64,000 nt of DNA from Aneurinibacillus sp. REN35 (GCF_041379945.2 NZ_JBFTXJ020000008.1:119611-183610), one strand, 5' to 3'. Counted from the first letter of the stretch, positions 37,983-46,578 are shown. The notes: a model not told the origin generated them from the sequence alone. A program made the numbers and translations.

Positions 37983-38819
37983 ATGTCCATCCTAAAAGAT
38001 AAGACGATCTGTTTTCTTGGTGCCGGATCTATGGCAGAAGCGATGATCTCCGGCCTTGTTGACAAGAAACTGCTGCCTGCAGAACAAGTGTATGCGATCA
38101 ATCGCGGCAATCGCGCCCGAATCGAAGAACTCGTCTCCCGCTACGGGATCGCTACACCTACTAAAGAAGAGGCCATCGCTACAGCAGACATTGTTGTGCT
38201 GGCCATTAAGCCTAAAGACGTGGCAAGCGCAATTGCAAATATCCGCCCACTAACCACACCGCGCCAGCTCTTCATCTCCGTTCTGGCCGGTACATCTACG
38301 GATTATATTACCAGCCTCCTTGGTCATCAGGCGGCTGTGATTCGCACCATGCCGAATACATCCGCTGCTGTAGGCATGTCGGCCACAGCACTCGCGCCGG
38401 GGGCTCATGCGTCCGATACGGATATGGAAATAGCCCTGAATATTTTTAAAGCCATCGGAATTGTAGAAACCGTGCAGGAAGAAGCCCTGCACGCTGTAAC
38501 AGGGCTTTCCGGAAGCGGCCCTGCTTATGTATACTATTTGGTAGAAGCAATGGAGCAGGCAGGACAAGAAATCGGACTTGAGGGCGATGTAGCACGCCGC
38601 CTTATTTTGCAAACCATTATCGGAGCGGCGCACATGCTGCGCGACCGCGGGGAAGAACCAGCGGTACTGCGCAAGCAGGTGACCAGTCCAGGCGGTACGA
38701 CAGCAGCAGGAATCGGCGTCCTTGAGGAACGCGGCTTCCAAGAAGCTATGCTTGCCTGTATTAAACAGGCTGTCGCACGTTCGGAAGAGATGGGAAAACA
38801 GTCGGTTTCTACCTCCTAG
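37983..38819 (+). CDS. proC: Pyrroline-5-carboxylate reductase
   Basis: A 278-residue ProC, last step of proline synthesis. The Rossmann motif FLGAGSMAEAMISGL is at residues 11-25, and the signature ALHAVTGLSGSGPAYVYYLVEAMEQAG about 160-185 with RKQVTSPGGTTAAGIGVLEE near the C-terminus. GGGGAGA precedes the ATG; a longer upstream reading overlapping proA is not supported. With proB and proA it makes a complete glutamate-to-proline operon under the T-box. Confidence 0.96.
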   Translation: MSILKDKTICFLGAGSMAEAMISGLVDKKLLPAEQVYAINRGNRARIEELVSRYGIATPTKEEAIATADIVVLAIKPKDVASAIANIRPLTTPRQLFISVLAGTSTDYITSLLGHQAAVIRTMPNTSAAVGMSATALAPGAHASDTDMEIALNIFKAIGIVETVQEEALHAVTGLSGSGPAYVYYLVEAMEQAGQEIGLEGDVARRLILQTIIGAAHMLRDRGEEPAVLRKQVTSPGGTTAAGIGVLEERGFQEAMLACIKQAVARSEEMGKQSVSTS

Positions 38820-38852
38820 TCGCTGCTTCAAACCCGGCAAAGGAGACAGGAT

Positions 38853-39665
38853 ATGGACGTTTTTGCACTGTACGGCCCAAGCGGCACAGGGAAGAGTACA
38901 AGCGCACTCGAGCTTGCGCACAAACATAAAATCAATGCAATTATCGATGACGGTCTACTGATCTATAAGGGGCGCAGGGTGGCCGGTACGTCTGCTAAGT
39001 ATGAACGTACAACCGTGCAGGCCGTAAAGCGGGCCATCTTCTTTTATGACGATCATGCAAAAGAAATACAGCAGGCTATGAAAGAATTTAATATTGAACG
39101 GATTCTTCTTCTTGGCACCTCACGTAAAATGGTGGATCGTATTGCGGCGGCACTAAAGGTTGCCCCTATCTCGACCTACATCAACATCGAAGATATCCGT
39201 TCATCAAGTGAAATTAAAGCCGCTCTCTATACCCGACGCACAGCAGGTCAGCATGTCATTCCGATTCCCCATATTCAGGTGGAACAGGATTTCTTTCGTC
39301 GTCTGATCGCCCGCGGCAAGAAAATTTTCTCTTCCAAAAGAGAAATGATTGGTGAGACTACTATCGTACAGCCTGATTTCGGAGGCGGACGCATGCATGT
39401 CACCGAACATGTACTGCGCAAACTGGTTGTTTTAAGTCTGGAGAAAATGGATGAAATAGAAAACGTAACAAAAATCAACATTACCTTAAACGATCTCCCC
39501 TCGATTTCATGCGAAGTGCATTTACGCGTACCCCGTGGAACGTCGCTGCCGCAGCTCGCGCAGGAAGTTCGCCGACGCGTATACGCTTCCTACGTCCAAC
39601 ACCTCAACATTGAGCTCCACAGCATCCACGTTCATATTGGAAAACTGATGATAGCCGACGCCTGA
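38853..39665 (+). CDS. P-loop ATPase fused to an Asp23/Gls24-like domain
   Basis: A 270-residue protein. Residues 1-150 form an ATP-binding domain with Walker A GPSGTGKST (8-16) and ILLLGTSRKMVDR; residues about 170-270 (DFGGGRMHVTEHVLRKLVVLSLEKMDEI... INITLNDLPSISCEVHLRVPRGT...) resemble Asp23/Gls24/YloU-like domains. GGAGA-type site (AAAGGAGAC) precedes the ATG. It follows proC by 33 bases without a terminator between, so it is likely transcribed with proBAC, and a strong terminator ends the unit. Substrate and role are unknown. Confidence 0.82.
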   Translation: MDVFALYGPSGTGKSTSALELAHKHKINAIIDDGLLIYKGRRVAGTSAKYERTTVQAVKRAIFFYDDHAKEIQQAMKEFNIERILLLGTSRKMVDRIAAALKVAPISTYINIEDIRSSSEIKAALYTRRTAGQHVIPIPHIQVEQDFFRRLIARGKKIFSSKREMIGETTIVQPDFGGGRMHVTEHVLRKLVVLSLEKMDEIENVTKINITLNDLPSISCEVHLRVPRGTSLPQLAQEVRRRVYASYVQHLNIELHSIHVHIGKLMIADA

Positions 39666-39682
39666 ATGCGTCGGCTTTTTTT
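39654..39682 (+). terminator. Terminator after the P-loop/Asp23-like gene
   Basis: GCCGACGC-CTGAAT-GCGTCGGC followed by seven T; the stop codon is in the loop. Confidence 0.9.
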
Positions 39683-39731
39683 GTGCAAAATATTCGTGTA
39701 CCTATTCCACCTACGAAGGGAGATATCCTTA

Positions 39732-40025
39732 ATGCAACAGCAAATGACGGGCCAGCCGCAAGCACAGCAGGCAATCATGACCACACCTCCAACGGTGATG
39801 ACTACAAAAGACACCGCTTACGTCAAAGACCAGATGAGCTGGCTGCTTGTAGCCATGAAAAAATGCAGCCACTATGCGCAAGAATGCACAGACCCCCAAG
39901 TAAAGCAGTTGATCGAACGAACCGGACAAATGCATCAGCGCCAATATAACCTGCTGCTTCAGCACTGCCAAAACAACAACACTTCTGCGATCAGCACCAT
40001 GCCTGCCGGTATGTCGGCACAATAA
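39732..40025 (+). CDS. CotF-like spore coat protein, short
   Basis: A 97-residue protein with a Gln/Met/Thr-rich N-terminus (MQQQMTGQPQAQQAIMTT) and a helical segment DTAYVKDQMSWLLVAMKKCSHYAQECTDPQVKQLIERTGQMHQRQYNLLLQHC resembling the CotF coat family helices. AAGGGAG precedes the ATG. It pairs with a second CotF-like gene 14 bases downstream and shares its terminator. Coat proteins are typically made in the mother cell; no convincing SigK promoter is visible to me. Confidence 0.75.
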   Translation: MQQQMTGQPQAQQAIMTTPPTVMTTKDTAYVKDQMSWLLVAMKKCSHYAQECTDPQVKQLIERTGQMHQRQYNLLLQHCQNNNTSAISTMPAGMSAQ

Positions 40026-40039
40026 GGAGGAGTCTTCCC

Positions 40040-40384
40040 ATGCCAAACAACAAAATTGCCAATCCGACCTCGCCTGCTGAGCAGCAGGCACAACAGACGC
40101 CGCAAATGACTGATCGTGACCGCCTAAACGACATTCTTGCTACAGAGAAATATCTGACAGATGGATTTAATATTGCGACACGCGAAGCAAGTCACGAATC
40201 ACTGCACCGTGATACCATGACCTGTCTAACCGAAACGCAGCAATGCGCCCGCGATATCTTTAATCTGATGTTTCAAAAAGGCTGGTATACACTTGAAGCA
40301 GAAGATCAGCAGAAATTAGACCAGACCTACCAGCAATTCAGCGGTTACACGTCCCAGTTTCCCTATTCAGGACATATGCAATAA
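40040..40384 (+). CDS. CotF-family spore coat protein
   Basis: A 114-residue protein with a Gln/Pro-rich N-terminus and a CotF domain (about 25-110): MTDRDRLNDILATEKYLTDGFNIATREASHESLHRD is the family's signature segment, and the C-terminus has QKGWYTLEAEDQQKLDQTYQQFSGY. GGAGGAG precedes the ATG. It is the second gene of a two-gene coat unit ending in a long hairpin terminator. Confidence 0.85.
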   Translation: MPNNKIANPTSPAEQQAQQTPQMTDRDRLNDILATEKYLTDGFNIATREASHESLHRDTMTCLTETQQCARDIFNLMFQKGWYTLEAEDQQKLDQTYQQFSGYTSQFPYSGHMQ

Positions 40385-40428
40385 AAAGAAAAGACAGAGG
40401 CGGCCCACTGCGCCTCTGTCTTTTCTCC
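40385..40428 (+). terminator. Terminator of the CotF pair
   Basis: AAAAGACAGAGGCG-loop-CGCCTCTGTCTTTT with 14-base arms directly after the stop. Confidence 0.85.
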
Positions 40429-40582
40429 TTTAACCCCTCAAGCTCTCACATTCAAATGCTGATGTGCTGAATCGCATCGGGTGGCCATCAATAGTTATGT
40501 TATACTGGGAAGGGAGCAGGACAGCGTCGATGTTCTCCTATTCCTATGCACTTTTATTTTCTTAGAAAGAAGGCCATTCACT

Positions 40583-40921
40583 ATGCGATACAGCGATATG
40601 TCACGAGAAGAGCTTCAAGCCGAGATGCAGCGGCTGCGCGGGGAGAGCATGCGCAAATACCAGGCAGGCTACATCTCAGAAGCCTCTATTCTAGAATCGA
40701 AATTCTTCATGGCCCGCTCCTACTTGCTTGATAGCGATGATTTCATGAGCGGACAAGAATATGGTGTGGTCGGCTACGAAGAGCCCTTCTTCGTCCGTTA
40801 CTTGAATGGAATCATGGCATGGGGACATTTTCGTTCCTCAATGGAAGAAAAAGCGTTTCCGATCGGACGGCTTGAAGATATGGGACCATCATGCGGTTCC
40901 GGCTGCGGCTGCGGTAGTTAA
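40583..40921 (+). CDS. yfhH: DUF1811 family protein YfhH with Cys-rich tail
   Basis: A 112-residue protein closely resembling B. subtilis YfhH (DUF1811): MRYSDMSREELQAEM, the helix pair to KFFMARSYLLDSDDF, then YEEPFFVRYLNGIMAWGHFRSS. The family function is unknown. Here it ends in an added Cys/Gly tail, PSCGSGCGCGS, that I do not recall in YfhH. ATG at 40583 has GAAGG upstream; a longer reading has no support. The extended -10 promoter TGTTATACT lies about 75 bases upstream. The stop overlaps the end of the convergent acetyltransferase gene by four bases. Confidence 0.88.
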   Translation: MRYSDMSREELQAEMQRLRGESMRKYQAGYISEASILESKFFMARSYLLDSDDFMSGQEYGVVGYEEPFFVRYLNGIMAWGHFRSSMEEKAFPIGRLEDMGPSCGSGCGCGS

Positions 40922-41466
40922 CTCCGCCGCATACGCCATTCGCTTTTTAGCAGGCCGTATATAATGTGATCGACATAATGATCATACAGCCATTCTCCCT
41001 GACGAATCCGCCCCTCTTGAGTAAACCCAAGCCGCTCCGGTATGGCGCGGCTTTTTTCATTCTGTACGGCACAATGAATCTCGATCCGGTTCAATCCCAT
41101 CTCATCGAGCGCATAAGCAATTAACCGATGGACAGCCGCTGTCATAATGCCCCTCCCCTGGGCCTCTTCACTCATCCAATATCCAATGCTTGTACGATGA
41201 TTGATCCAATCTATATAATGCAGCCCAATAATGCCAAGGATCGATCCGTTATAGCGCACCGTGTAATCCACACCATTCTGTACAAGGCGGCGCTGTATAC
41301 TCGCGTTAATAAACAACTCCACATCCGCTACGCTTTGATTTGCATCCACCCATCCCATAAAGCCACGCAGGTGCCTACGATTCTTATCAATCAGTGCATA
41401 CAGTGCGGGTGCATCTCTCAACTCCACTTCCCATAACGCTAGACTATCATTTATATATAAAGCCAT
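40918..41466 (-). CDS. RimJ/RimL-type GNAT acetyltransferase
   Basis: A 182-residue acetyltransferase with the GNAT fold: GIIGLHYIDWINHRTSIGYWMSEEAQGRGIMTAAV holds the acetyl-CoA-binding Q-G-R-G-I loop (about residue 105-120), and LNRIEIHCAVQNEKSRAIPERLGFTQEG is the typical C-terminal part. The family acetylates ribosomal protein N-termini or small molecules. AGGGAGG precedes the ATG. It is a single gene, convergent with yfhH. Confidence 0.88.
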   Translation of the reverse strand: MALYINDSLALWEVELRDAPALYALIDKNRRHLRGFMGWVDANQSVADVELFINASIQRRLVQNGVDYTVRYNGSILGIIGLHYIDWINHRTSIGYWMSEEAQGRGIMTAAVHRLIAYALDEMGLNRIEIHCAVQNEKSRAIPERLGFTQEGRIRQGEWLYDHYVDHIIYGLLKSEWRMRRS

Positions 41467-41542
41467 CGTTTTATCCTCCCTGTGCAGTTGAGCACGTTAG
41501 CTCTTGCCAATTATTACACGATACAAATCCGTCTATTCTCCC

Positions 41543-41549
41543 CATACTA
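41543..41549 (+). promoter_or_regulatory. CATACTA: possible sporulation -10 element
   Basis: CATACTA, 37 bases upstream of the SpoIID-like ATG, matches the -10 shape of SigG/SigF or SigE promoters. The -35 region is not convincing. Confidence 0.35.
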
Positions 41550-41585
41550 TCAATAATCATCAATCCCATATGAAGGAGGAATCTT

Positions 41586-42791
41586 ATGCGCAGATGCACC
41601 TTCCCCATTGTCTGCGTACTGCTTGCCTTCTGTCTTATCGCCCAGCTTATGCTGGCGGATACACATGTTCAGGCACAAACAGAAGCAAAAGCGGGCCTCA
41701 CACCACCGCCGGATACAATCCTTGTCGCCATCCGTGAAAGTACACCCGGTGGAGAGCCCAATCCGCGCGGACGTATTCTATATGTACGCCAAGTTCCTTT
41801 TAATGAATACATCCGTAATGTTCTGCCTAACGAATGGCTTCCCAGTTGGGAGGCAGAAGCGTTAAAAGCAGGCGCATTGGCAGCTAAAATGTTCACCTGG
41901 TATCATGCCCTGCATCCTGTAACAATCGACAACCACCAATTCGCCGTAGATAATACGATAAATTTTCAGCTATACCGTGAAGGCACAAGCATGCCCCGAA
42001 CGAATGCCGCTATTGAGGAGGTAAGGGATCTGGCTTTTGTAAAGCCAGACGACACGATTTTCGAGATGAATTATCGAGCCGGTTATCCGAACTCGCCCAA
42101 CAGTCCGTATCGCCGCGCACAAAAAATGGCACAGCATGGCAGCCAGTATTTGGCTTCTAAACAGAATAAAAATATGCTCGAAATCCTTCAATATTATTAT
42201 GAAGGAAAAAAACTCGCACTACTACACAGTAAAACGAAAGAAAAGGAAAAAGCGGTGCTCCCCGAATACCGATACGAAACCTTTCACCGCCAGAGCAGCG
42301 ATCCGCTTGCCATGCAGCCCGATGTCAAACCCGGAGCAAATATTCCCGGACATAACAAATGGGATCGATGGGCGCAGATGCAAGTACGCGTCATTGATGC
42401 TTGGAGCAAAAAGCCGATCCCGGGCGCAGAAGTCGTCATCGCGGAGAATGGCTATCGTAGTAAAACCGATAGCCGAGGGTATACTCCGGCCTCTCCAGCA
42501 CCGATTATTCATTCCTCTCATCTACCAGATACCTTAGCCCGGCTGCATGGACAACTGACACTCCTTGTCTATAAAAACGGGTACCGTGATACGATACACT
42601 ATAATATTCAGATGAATGAGGGTACGACGACGACACCAGAAATATCGATCTACCCGCTTCCTGCAGATCAGCAGCGCATAGAGCCCTACATCTATCATCA
42701 TCCGACGCACCATCTATTCAGCGTCGAACTATCCGAACAATTCCGCAGCCACTCACAGCCTGGCGCAGGACCGGAGAGCCCTGATCGATGA
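41586..42791 (+). CDS. Exported SpoIID/LytB-domain protein with a carboxypeptidase-regulatory-like domain
   Basis: A 401-residue protein with a signal peptide (residues 1-30), a SpoIID/LytB domain (about 65-210, VPFNEYIRNVLPNEWLPSWEAEALKAGALAAKMFTWYH) and a C-terminal beta domain (about 250-350, QVRVIDAWSKKPIPGAEVVIAENG...SRGYTP) of the CarboxypepD_reg type. SpoIID enzymes are lytic transglycosylases acting on sporulating-cell peptidoglycan; the catalytic Glu is expected near NEW/SWE. GGAGGA precedes the ATG. It overlaps the cupredoxin-like gene by four bases, so they are coupled. Confidence 0.85.
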   Translation: MRRCTFPIVCVLLAFCLIAQLMLADTHVQAQTEAKAGLTPPPDTILVAIRESTPGGEPNPRGRILYVRQVPFNEYIRNVLPNEWLPSWEAEALKAGALAAKMFTWYHALHPVTIDNHQFAVDNTINFQLYREGTSMPRTNAAIEEVRDLAFVKPDDTIFEMNYRAGYPNSPNSPYRRAQKMAQHGSQYLASKQNKNMLEILQYYYEGKKLALLHSKTKEKEKAVLPEYRYETFHRQSSDPLAMQPDVKPGANIPGHNKWDRWAQMQVRVIDAWSKKPIPGAEVVIAENGYRSKTDSRGYTPASPAPIIHSSHLPDTLARLHGQLTLLVYKNGYRDTIHYNIQMNEGTTTTPEISIYPLPADQQRIEPYIYHHPTHHLFSVELSEQFRSHSQPGAGPESPDR

Positions 42792-43168
42792 GCCAAAAAC
42801 TAAAACTCATCCTCTTCATTTTGCTTATTATTCTAAACGTTGCCGTATTTCTCTTCAATCAGCGGCATGACCTAGCACGCACCACCAAAGCAGGGAATGT
42901 ACAGACGGTCATCATTAACCATCACGGCTTTATTCCACAGCATATTACGTGTAAACATGGTGAAATCCTCTCCCTCGTTGTTCGTAACGAGGATGGAGCA
43001 GCGCATAATTTTGTCTTAGAAGCATACCGAATTTTTTCTTCTGATTTGCGAAAGGGCGAAAGTACTCACATACGCTTTGTGCCTCATCGAAAGGGAACAT
43101 TTCGCTTCATATCAGATACCCCGGGGGTGCCGGAGCCAGCGTATGAAGGAGTATTATATGTACAGTAA
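42788..43168 (+). CDS. Membrane-anchored cupredoxin-like protein lacking a Cys ligand
   Basis: A 126-residue protein with one N-terminal membrane helix (about 5-24) and a small beta domain of cupredoxin type: VIINHHGFIPQHITCKHGEILSLVVRNEDGAAHNFVLEAYR then FVPHRKGTFRFISDTPGVPEPAYEGVLYV. The position where type 1 copper proteins carry Cys reads T-P-G-V, so copper binding of the normal kind is unlikely, although His residues remain. It is coupled to the SpoIID-like gene upstream. Function unknown. Confidence 0.78.
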   Translation: MSQKLKLILFILLIILNVAVFLFNQRHDLARTTKAGNVQTVIINHHGFIPQHITCKHGEILSLVVRNEDGAAHNFVLEAYRIFSSDLRKGESTHIRFVPHRKGTFRFISDTPGVPEPAYEGVLYVQ

Positions 43169-43206
43169 AAAAGGGATAAGCGGCTATATGCTGCACTATC
43201 CCTTTT
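43166..43206. terminator. Bidirectional terminator between converging units
   Basis: GGGATA...TATCCC hairpin with T6 on the minus side and T4 on the plus side. It separates the cupredoxin-like gene (+) and the unknown gene at 43218 (-). Confidence 0.75.
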
Positions 43207-43217
43207 CCTGTATTTGT

Positions 43218-43613
43218 TTATATCTCGTTACCATCCAATGGCTTCACACCTGCAACGGCCCATATCCCGGTCGCTCCTTGACGCACAGGCTGATACAATT
43301 CAACAAGAAAGAAAGCACCTCCATGTTGAGCTTTGATCGAAGCACGGTGTAATCCTGAATCATAATCAAGATATTGGCTCTCAAAGCGGAACACGTCCTC
43401 CACTCCAAATCCGAGCCGTTCGATACCGATGCGCCGCGCCGTCTCTACCGGATGCAGACGCCACGGATTATCACCGTGATCAACCGCATACTGAATCATA
43501 AGGAAGTCCTCTTCTACTGCTCCGTATGTTCGCCCCACATCACCGCTAAAGCCCTCTGCCTGCTTCCGCTTCCCCGTTCCTGTTAACAATCCGAGCAAAC
43601 GTTTTATCGTCAC
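43218..43613 (-). CDS. Protein of unknown function
   Basis: A 131-residue soluble protein: short basic N-terminus (TIKRLLGLLTGTGKRKQAEG), then YGAVEEDFLMIQYAVDHGDNPWRLHPVETARRIGIERLGF and a beta-rich end (YLDYDSGLHRASIKAQHGGAFFLVELYQPVRQG). I do not recognise the family. GTG at 43613 is preferred because AAGGTGAT lies before it; an ATG two codons upstream overlaps that site. It is followed by a terminator and lies 64 bases from the 67-residue gene upstream. Confidence 0.68.
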   Translation of the reverse strand: MTIKRLLGLLTGTGKRKQAEGFSGDVGRTYGAVEEDFLMIQYAVDHGDNPWRLHPVETARRIGIERLGFGVEDVFRFESQYLDYDSGLHRASIKAQHGGAFFLVELYQPVRQGATGIWAVAGVKPLDGNEI

Positions 43614-43661
43614 ATGCATCACCTTTTTAATCAGTGTATGCGTATGAAGAAAACGAAGGCA

Positions 43662-43690
43662 CAAAAAAGCCCGCCCATTACATGGCGAGC
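43662..43690 (-). terminator. Terminator overlapping the stop of the 67-residue protein gene
   Basis: Minus-strand GCTCGCC-loop-GGGCGGGC (with a GU pair) followed by six T; the stop codon at 43678 is inside. Confidence 0.75.
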
Positions 43691-43881
43691 GCAGATTCAA
43701 ACGGACTAGCTACGATGCGGCCCCGTTGCACTTGTCGATGAAATGCATCCTTCTCAATGACAAATCCTTCATTTGATCCTTCATACCGACAGGCGAAGAA
43801 CAAGCGATCCATCTCTTCCACCATAAACGGCTTCTTCTCCCGAGCCAAGCGATAGTGTCCACCAACATGGTTCTGTATCAT
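43678..43881 (-). CDS. Small protein of unknown function
   Basis: A 67-residue soluble protein (MIQNHVGGHYRLAREKKPF...). It has one Cys, several aromatic residues, and no membrane or signal region. ATG at 43881 is chosen because GGAGGAG lies 9 bases before it. The hairpin terminator overlaps its end, so it is a separate small transcription unit. I do not recognise any family. Confidence 0.65.
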   Translation of the reverse strand: MIQNHVGGHYRLAREKKPFMVEEMDRLFFACRYEGSNEGFVIEKDAFHRQVQRGRIVASPFESALAM

Positions 43882-43964
43882 AACAAATCTCCTCCATCTC
43901 CGTATCATTTGTTATCTGTAGTATAACACATTCTGTAATAATACAGCAAGATGTTTTTTGAAAA

Positions 43965-45140
43965 TTATTGTAATACAGATTGTTTTTGTTTAATCACCCA
44001 GATCACCAGCATAAGCGGCACAAGGCCAAGCAAAGTAAGTACGCCAAAAAACGTATACGTAGTCAAAATACCATACGCATCCACAAGCATCCCACCCACT
44101 ACATTGGTTGCCATGGAACCGAGACCAAGCCCCATCGATGTATAGATGGAAAGCGCCGTCACCCGGAGCGTCTTAGGGGTATTGGCTCTCACGAACTGGG
44201 CTGCAGATGCCAAATATAAACCAACTGAAAAACCCTGCACAAAGAAAAGAATCAGCACAGCGCTCGGAGACGGACTCATCCCATACCATAGCCAGCGCAC
44301 AGCCGATACCAGACCCGCGACAAGAATCGTCTTCTCTAGACCTAAACGCCGGATGAAAAAGCCCGACCATTTCATAAAAGGTGCTTCGCTTCCTGCAAAC
44401 AAAAGGAATGCCAAGCCAATGCCTGCAATCTGTCCCCCCATCTCTTCATACAACAGACCAAAGAAAACATTATTGCCGTTAATCGGCCCAAAGATCAGAA
44501 ACGCGCTTGCAAGAAAGAGCATATACCGTGGAAGGCGAATCAACTCGCGTAGACCTTTGAATACATTGACCGCAGCCACTGAACGTTCTGCCTGCACACC
44601 CTGCAAAAACACAAAAGCGCTTATCTGCGCAAAAGCATACACATAAAAAATTGCGCCAAGCCAAAAAGCATCAGCCAATAGGCTAGATACTAGTGTGGCA
44701 ATGGCAAAACCGATTGCCCCCCATTGACGAATGCTTCCGAACTCCACACCTGTACGCGACGCATACTGCAGGGCCAGTCCATCTGAGATAGGTACGGCCC
44801 CGCTTTGAAAAAAATGCAGCACACCGTATAACAGTGCAAATGCAATAAAACTCTTCCCTCCCGCCAGCAGCAGAAGCGATGCACCCACAGCCCCCAACAG
44901 GACGCCGCCTAACACTTGTCGCGATACTTGAAATCGATCACACAGCATCCCCCAGAACGGCTGCGCAAAAATCGCTACAATCGGCCCAACCGACACAATC
45001 AAGCCAATCTCGGTACCACTCATCCCAATGCTTTTCAAATAATGAGAGAGCAGCGGATATAGAGCACCCAGTGCAAAGTAAATAAATAGAAAAAGGCCGC
45101 TAATGCTTACGGACTCGCGCTTCCAAATTGGTGTAGCCAT
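43965..45140 (-). CDS. MFS transporter (MFS_1_like/nucleoside:H+ symporter-like group)
   Basis: A 391-residue carrier with twelve helices. SGLFLFIYFALGALYPLLSHYLKSIGMSGTEIGL and GMLCDRFQVSRQVLGG (loop 2-3) fit the MFS_1_like branch related to LacY and nucleoside symporters. GAAAGGGG precedes the ATG. The substrate is unknown. The gene is alone, just after the ispH terminator, and has no clear partner. Confidence 0.85.
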   Translation of the reverse strand: MATPIWKRESVSISGLFLFIYFALGALYPLLSHYLKSIGMSGTEIGLIVSVGPIVAIFAQPFWGMLCDRFQVSRQVLGGVLLGAVGASLLLLAGGKSFIAFALLYGVLHFFQSGAVPISDGLALQYASRTGVEFGSIRQWGAIGFAIATLVSSLLADAFWLGAIFYVYAFAQISAFVFLQGVQAERSVAAVNVFKGLRELIRLPRYMLFLASAFLIFGPINGNNVFFGLLYEEMGGQIAGIGLAFLLFAGSEAPFMKWSGFFIRRLGLEKTILVAGLVSAVRWLWYGMSPSPSAVLILFFVQGFSVGLYLASAAQFVRANTPKTLRVTALSIYTSMGLGLGSMATNVVGGMLVDAYGILTTYTFFGVLTLLGLVPLMLVIWVIKQKQSVLQ

Positions 45141-45153
45141 TGCCTTTCCCCTT

Positions 45154-45190
45154 TCAAAAAACAGAGGGCAAACCCATATAGGTTTGCCCG
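45154..45190 (-). terminator. Terminator after ispH
   Basis: Minus strand GGGCAAACC-TATAT-GGTTTGCCC followed by T6 after CTCTG; sits 15 bases past the ispH stop. Confidence 0.85.
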
Positions 45191-45205
45191 TGTCATCCCG
45201 ACTGT

Positions 45206-46144
45206 TTATCGCTTATATGCCGGCAGCATCTTCTTCGGATTCACTGTCCGCGCCTTCTCCCACGTCTCCGGTTTTGCCTCTTCATATTGTTCAAGAAAGG
45301 CAATAACCTCCTTGGTAAGCGGTGTCGGCGTGGAAGCCCCAGATGTAACGGCTACTTTGCGCTTGCCCTTAAGCCAAGACAGGTCCAATTCATCCAGATC
45401 AGAAATGCGATATGCCGGCACACCTGCAATCTCCTCGGCCACCTGAGCCAAGCGGTTGGAGTTGTTGCTGCGCGGGTCTCCCACCACTAGAAGCAGATCG
45501 GCCTCCCCAGCTTGTTCAGCCACCGCTTCCTGTCGCACCTGCGTCGCCATGCAGATCTCATTATGAATCTCACACTGTGGATATTTTTGAATAACCTTAT
45601 TCATAATATGCCTAATATCCCATTGGCTCATCGTTGTCTGGTTAGTCACAATCAGCTTATCAGCAGCGATATCCAACCGGTCAGCATCCGCCTCCGTCTC
45701 AATTAAATGAACACGGTCAGGTGCTACACCCAGCGCGCCTTCTGGTTCCGGATGGCCTTTTTTCCCAATATAAATGACATGATATCCTTGGGCAACCTTC
45801 TCCCGAATCAGGTCATGGGTTTTCGTTACGTCCGGGCATGTCGCATCTACAACAGTCAGCCCCTTAGCGCGAGCGCGTTCCTTTACTTGAGGCGATACGC
45901 CGTGCGCCGTGAAAATGACAGTGCCTTTCTCTATTTGCTCAAGCATCTCCATGCGATTCGGGCCGTCTAAGGTGATGATCTCCTGTTCTTCAAACGCTTT
46001 TACCACATGACTGTTATGAACGATCATGCCAAGAATATAGATTGGCCGCGGAAAATCGAAGTTCTGTGCTGTCTTCTGCGCCAGCACCATAGCGTCCACG
46101 ACGCCGTAACAATAGCCGCGGGGCGAGATTTTAATAACTTCCAT
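45206..46144 (-). CDS. ispH: 4-hydroxy-3-methylbut-2-enyl diphosphate reductase
   Basis: A 312-residue IspH, the last step of the MEP isoprenoid pathway, making IPP and DMAPP with a 4Fe-4S cluster. The three cluster cysteines are in GYCYGVVDA (Cys12), [11 protein letters not shown] (about 96) and EICMATQ (about 193). ATG at 46144 gives the usual length; a longer start at 46204 overlaps the YciI-like stop (TAATG) but adds 20 non-conserved residues. GGGAGG lies 11 bases before the chosen ATG. It is coupled to the small gene upstream. Confidence 0.92.
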   Translation of the reverse strand: MEVIKISPRGYCYGVVDAMVLAQKTAQNFDFPRPIYILGMIVHNSHVVKAFEEQEIITLDGPNRMEMLEQIEKGTVIFTAHGVSPQVKERARAKGLTVVDATCPDVTKTHDLIREKVAQGYHVIYIGKKGHPEPEGALGVAPDRVHLIETEADADRLDIAADKLIVTNQTTMSQWDIRHIMNKVIQKYPQCEIHNEICMATQVRQEAVAEQAGEADLLLVVGDPRSNNSNRLAQVAEEIAGVPAYRISDLDELDLSWLKGKRKVAVTSGASTPTPLTKEVIAFLEQYEEAKPETWEKARTVNPKKMLPAYKR

Positions 46145-46203
46145 ACTGTGTACTGCCTCCCCACCGTCAGATTGGGGCGCTGACTTAAGCGCCACCGCAT
46201 CCA

Positions 46204-46476
46204 TTATAACTCAAGCGGCAGTCCCAGCGCACCCCATTCACGTAATTCAAGCGTGCGAGCACCTTCGATGATCACCGGATCATTCTGTGCGAGTTCAAGC
46301 GCTTCTTCATATGTATCAGCAATATAAATAACCATGCCGCCCTTTCCGTCCGTAAACGGGCCGGCAGCCATAATTTTTCCTTCATGATAGAGCCTGTTAA
46401 TATACGCAAGGTGAGCAGGGCGATGCTGGGCGTTCTTTTCCTGATCAATAATTGGTAAAAATGCAACATATTTCAT
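46204..46476 (-). CDS. YciI-like protein
   Basis: A 90-residue YciI/YCII-related protein: [15 protein letters not shown]...[51 protein letters not shown]. The His of RPAHLAY and the GPFTDG loop are the conserved parts of this ferredoxin-like fold. Members are thought to be small enzymes or binding proteins, mostly uncharacterised. GGGGGA precedes the ATG at 46476. It lies just upstream of ispH and shares its transcript. Confidence 0.85.
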   Translation of the reverse strand: MKYVAFLPIIDQEKNAQHRPAHLAYINRLYHEGKIMAAGPFTDGKGGMVIYIADTYEEALELAQNDPVIIEGARTLELREWGALGLPLEL

Positions 46477-46512
46477 TGTGTATTCCCCCTTTAGATGATG
46501 GCTTGGTCCATA

Positions 46513-46552
46513 CAAAAAAGGGTCGTCCATATGTCCAACCCCCTTTTGACAC
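46513..46552 (-). terminator. Weak terminator after the DUF2759-like gene
   Basis: Minus-strand hairpin GGGTTGGACAT...GGACGACCC with imperfect pairing, followed by six T. Confidence 0.45.
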
Positions 46553-46578
46553 CCACATGTACAGTTTAGCTTACCTTA

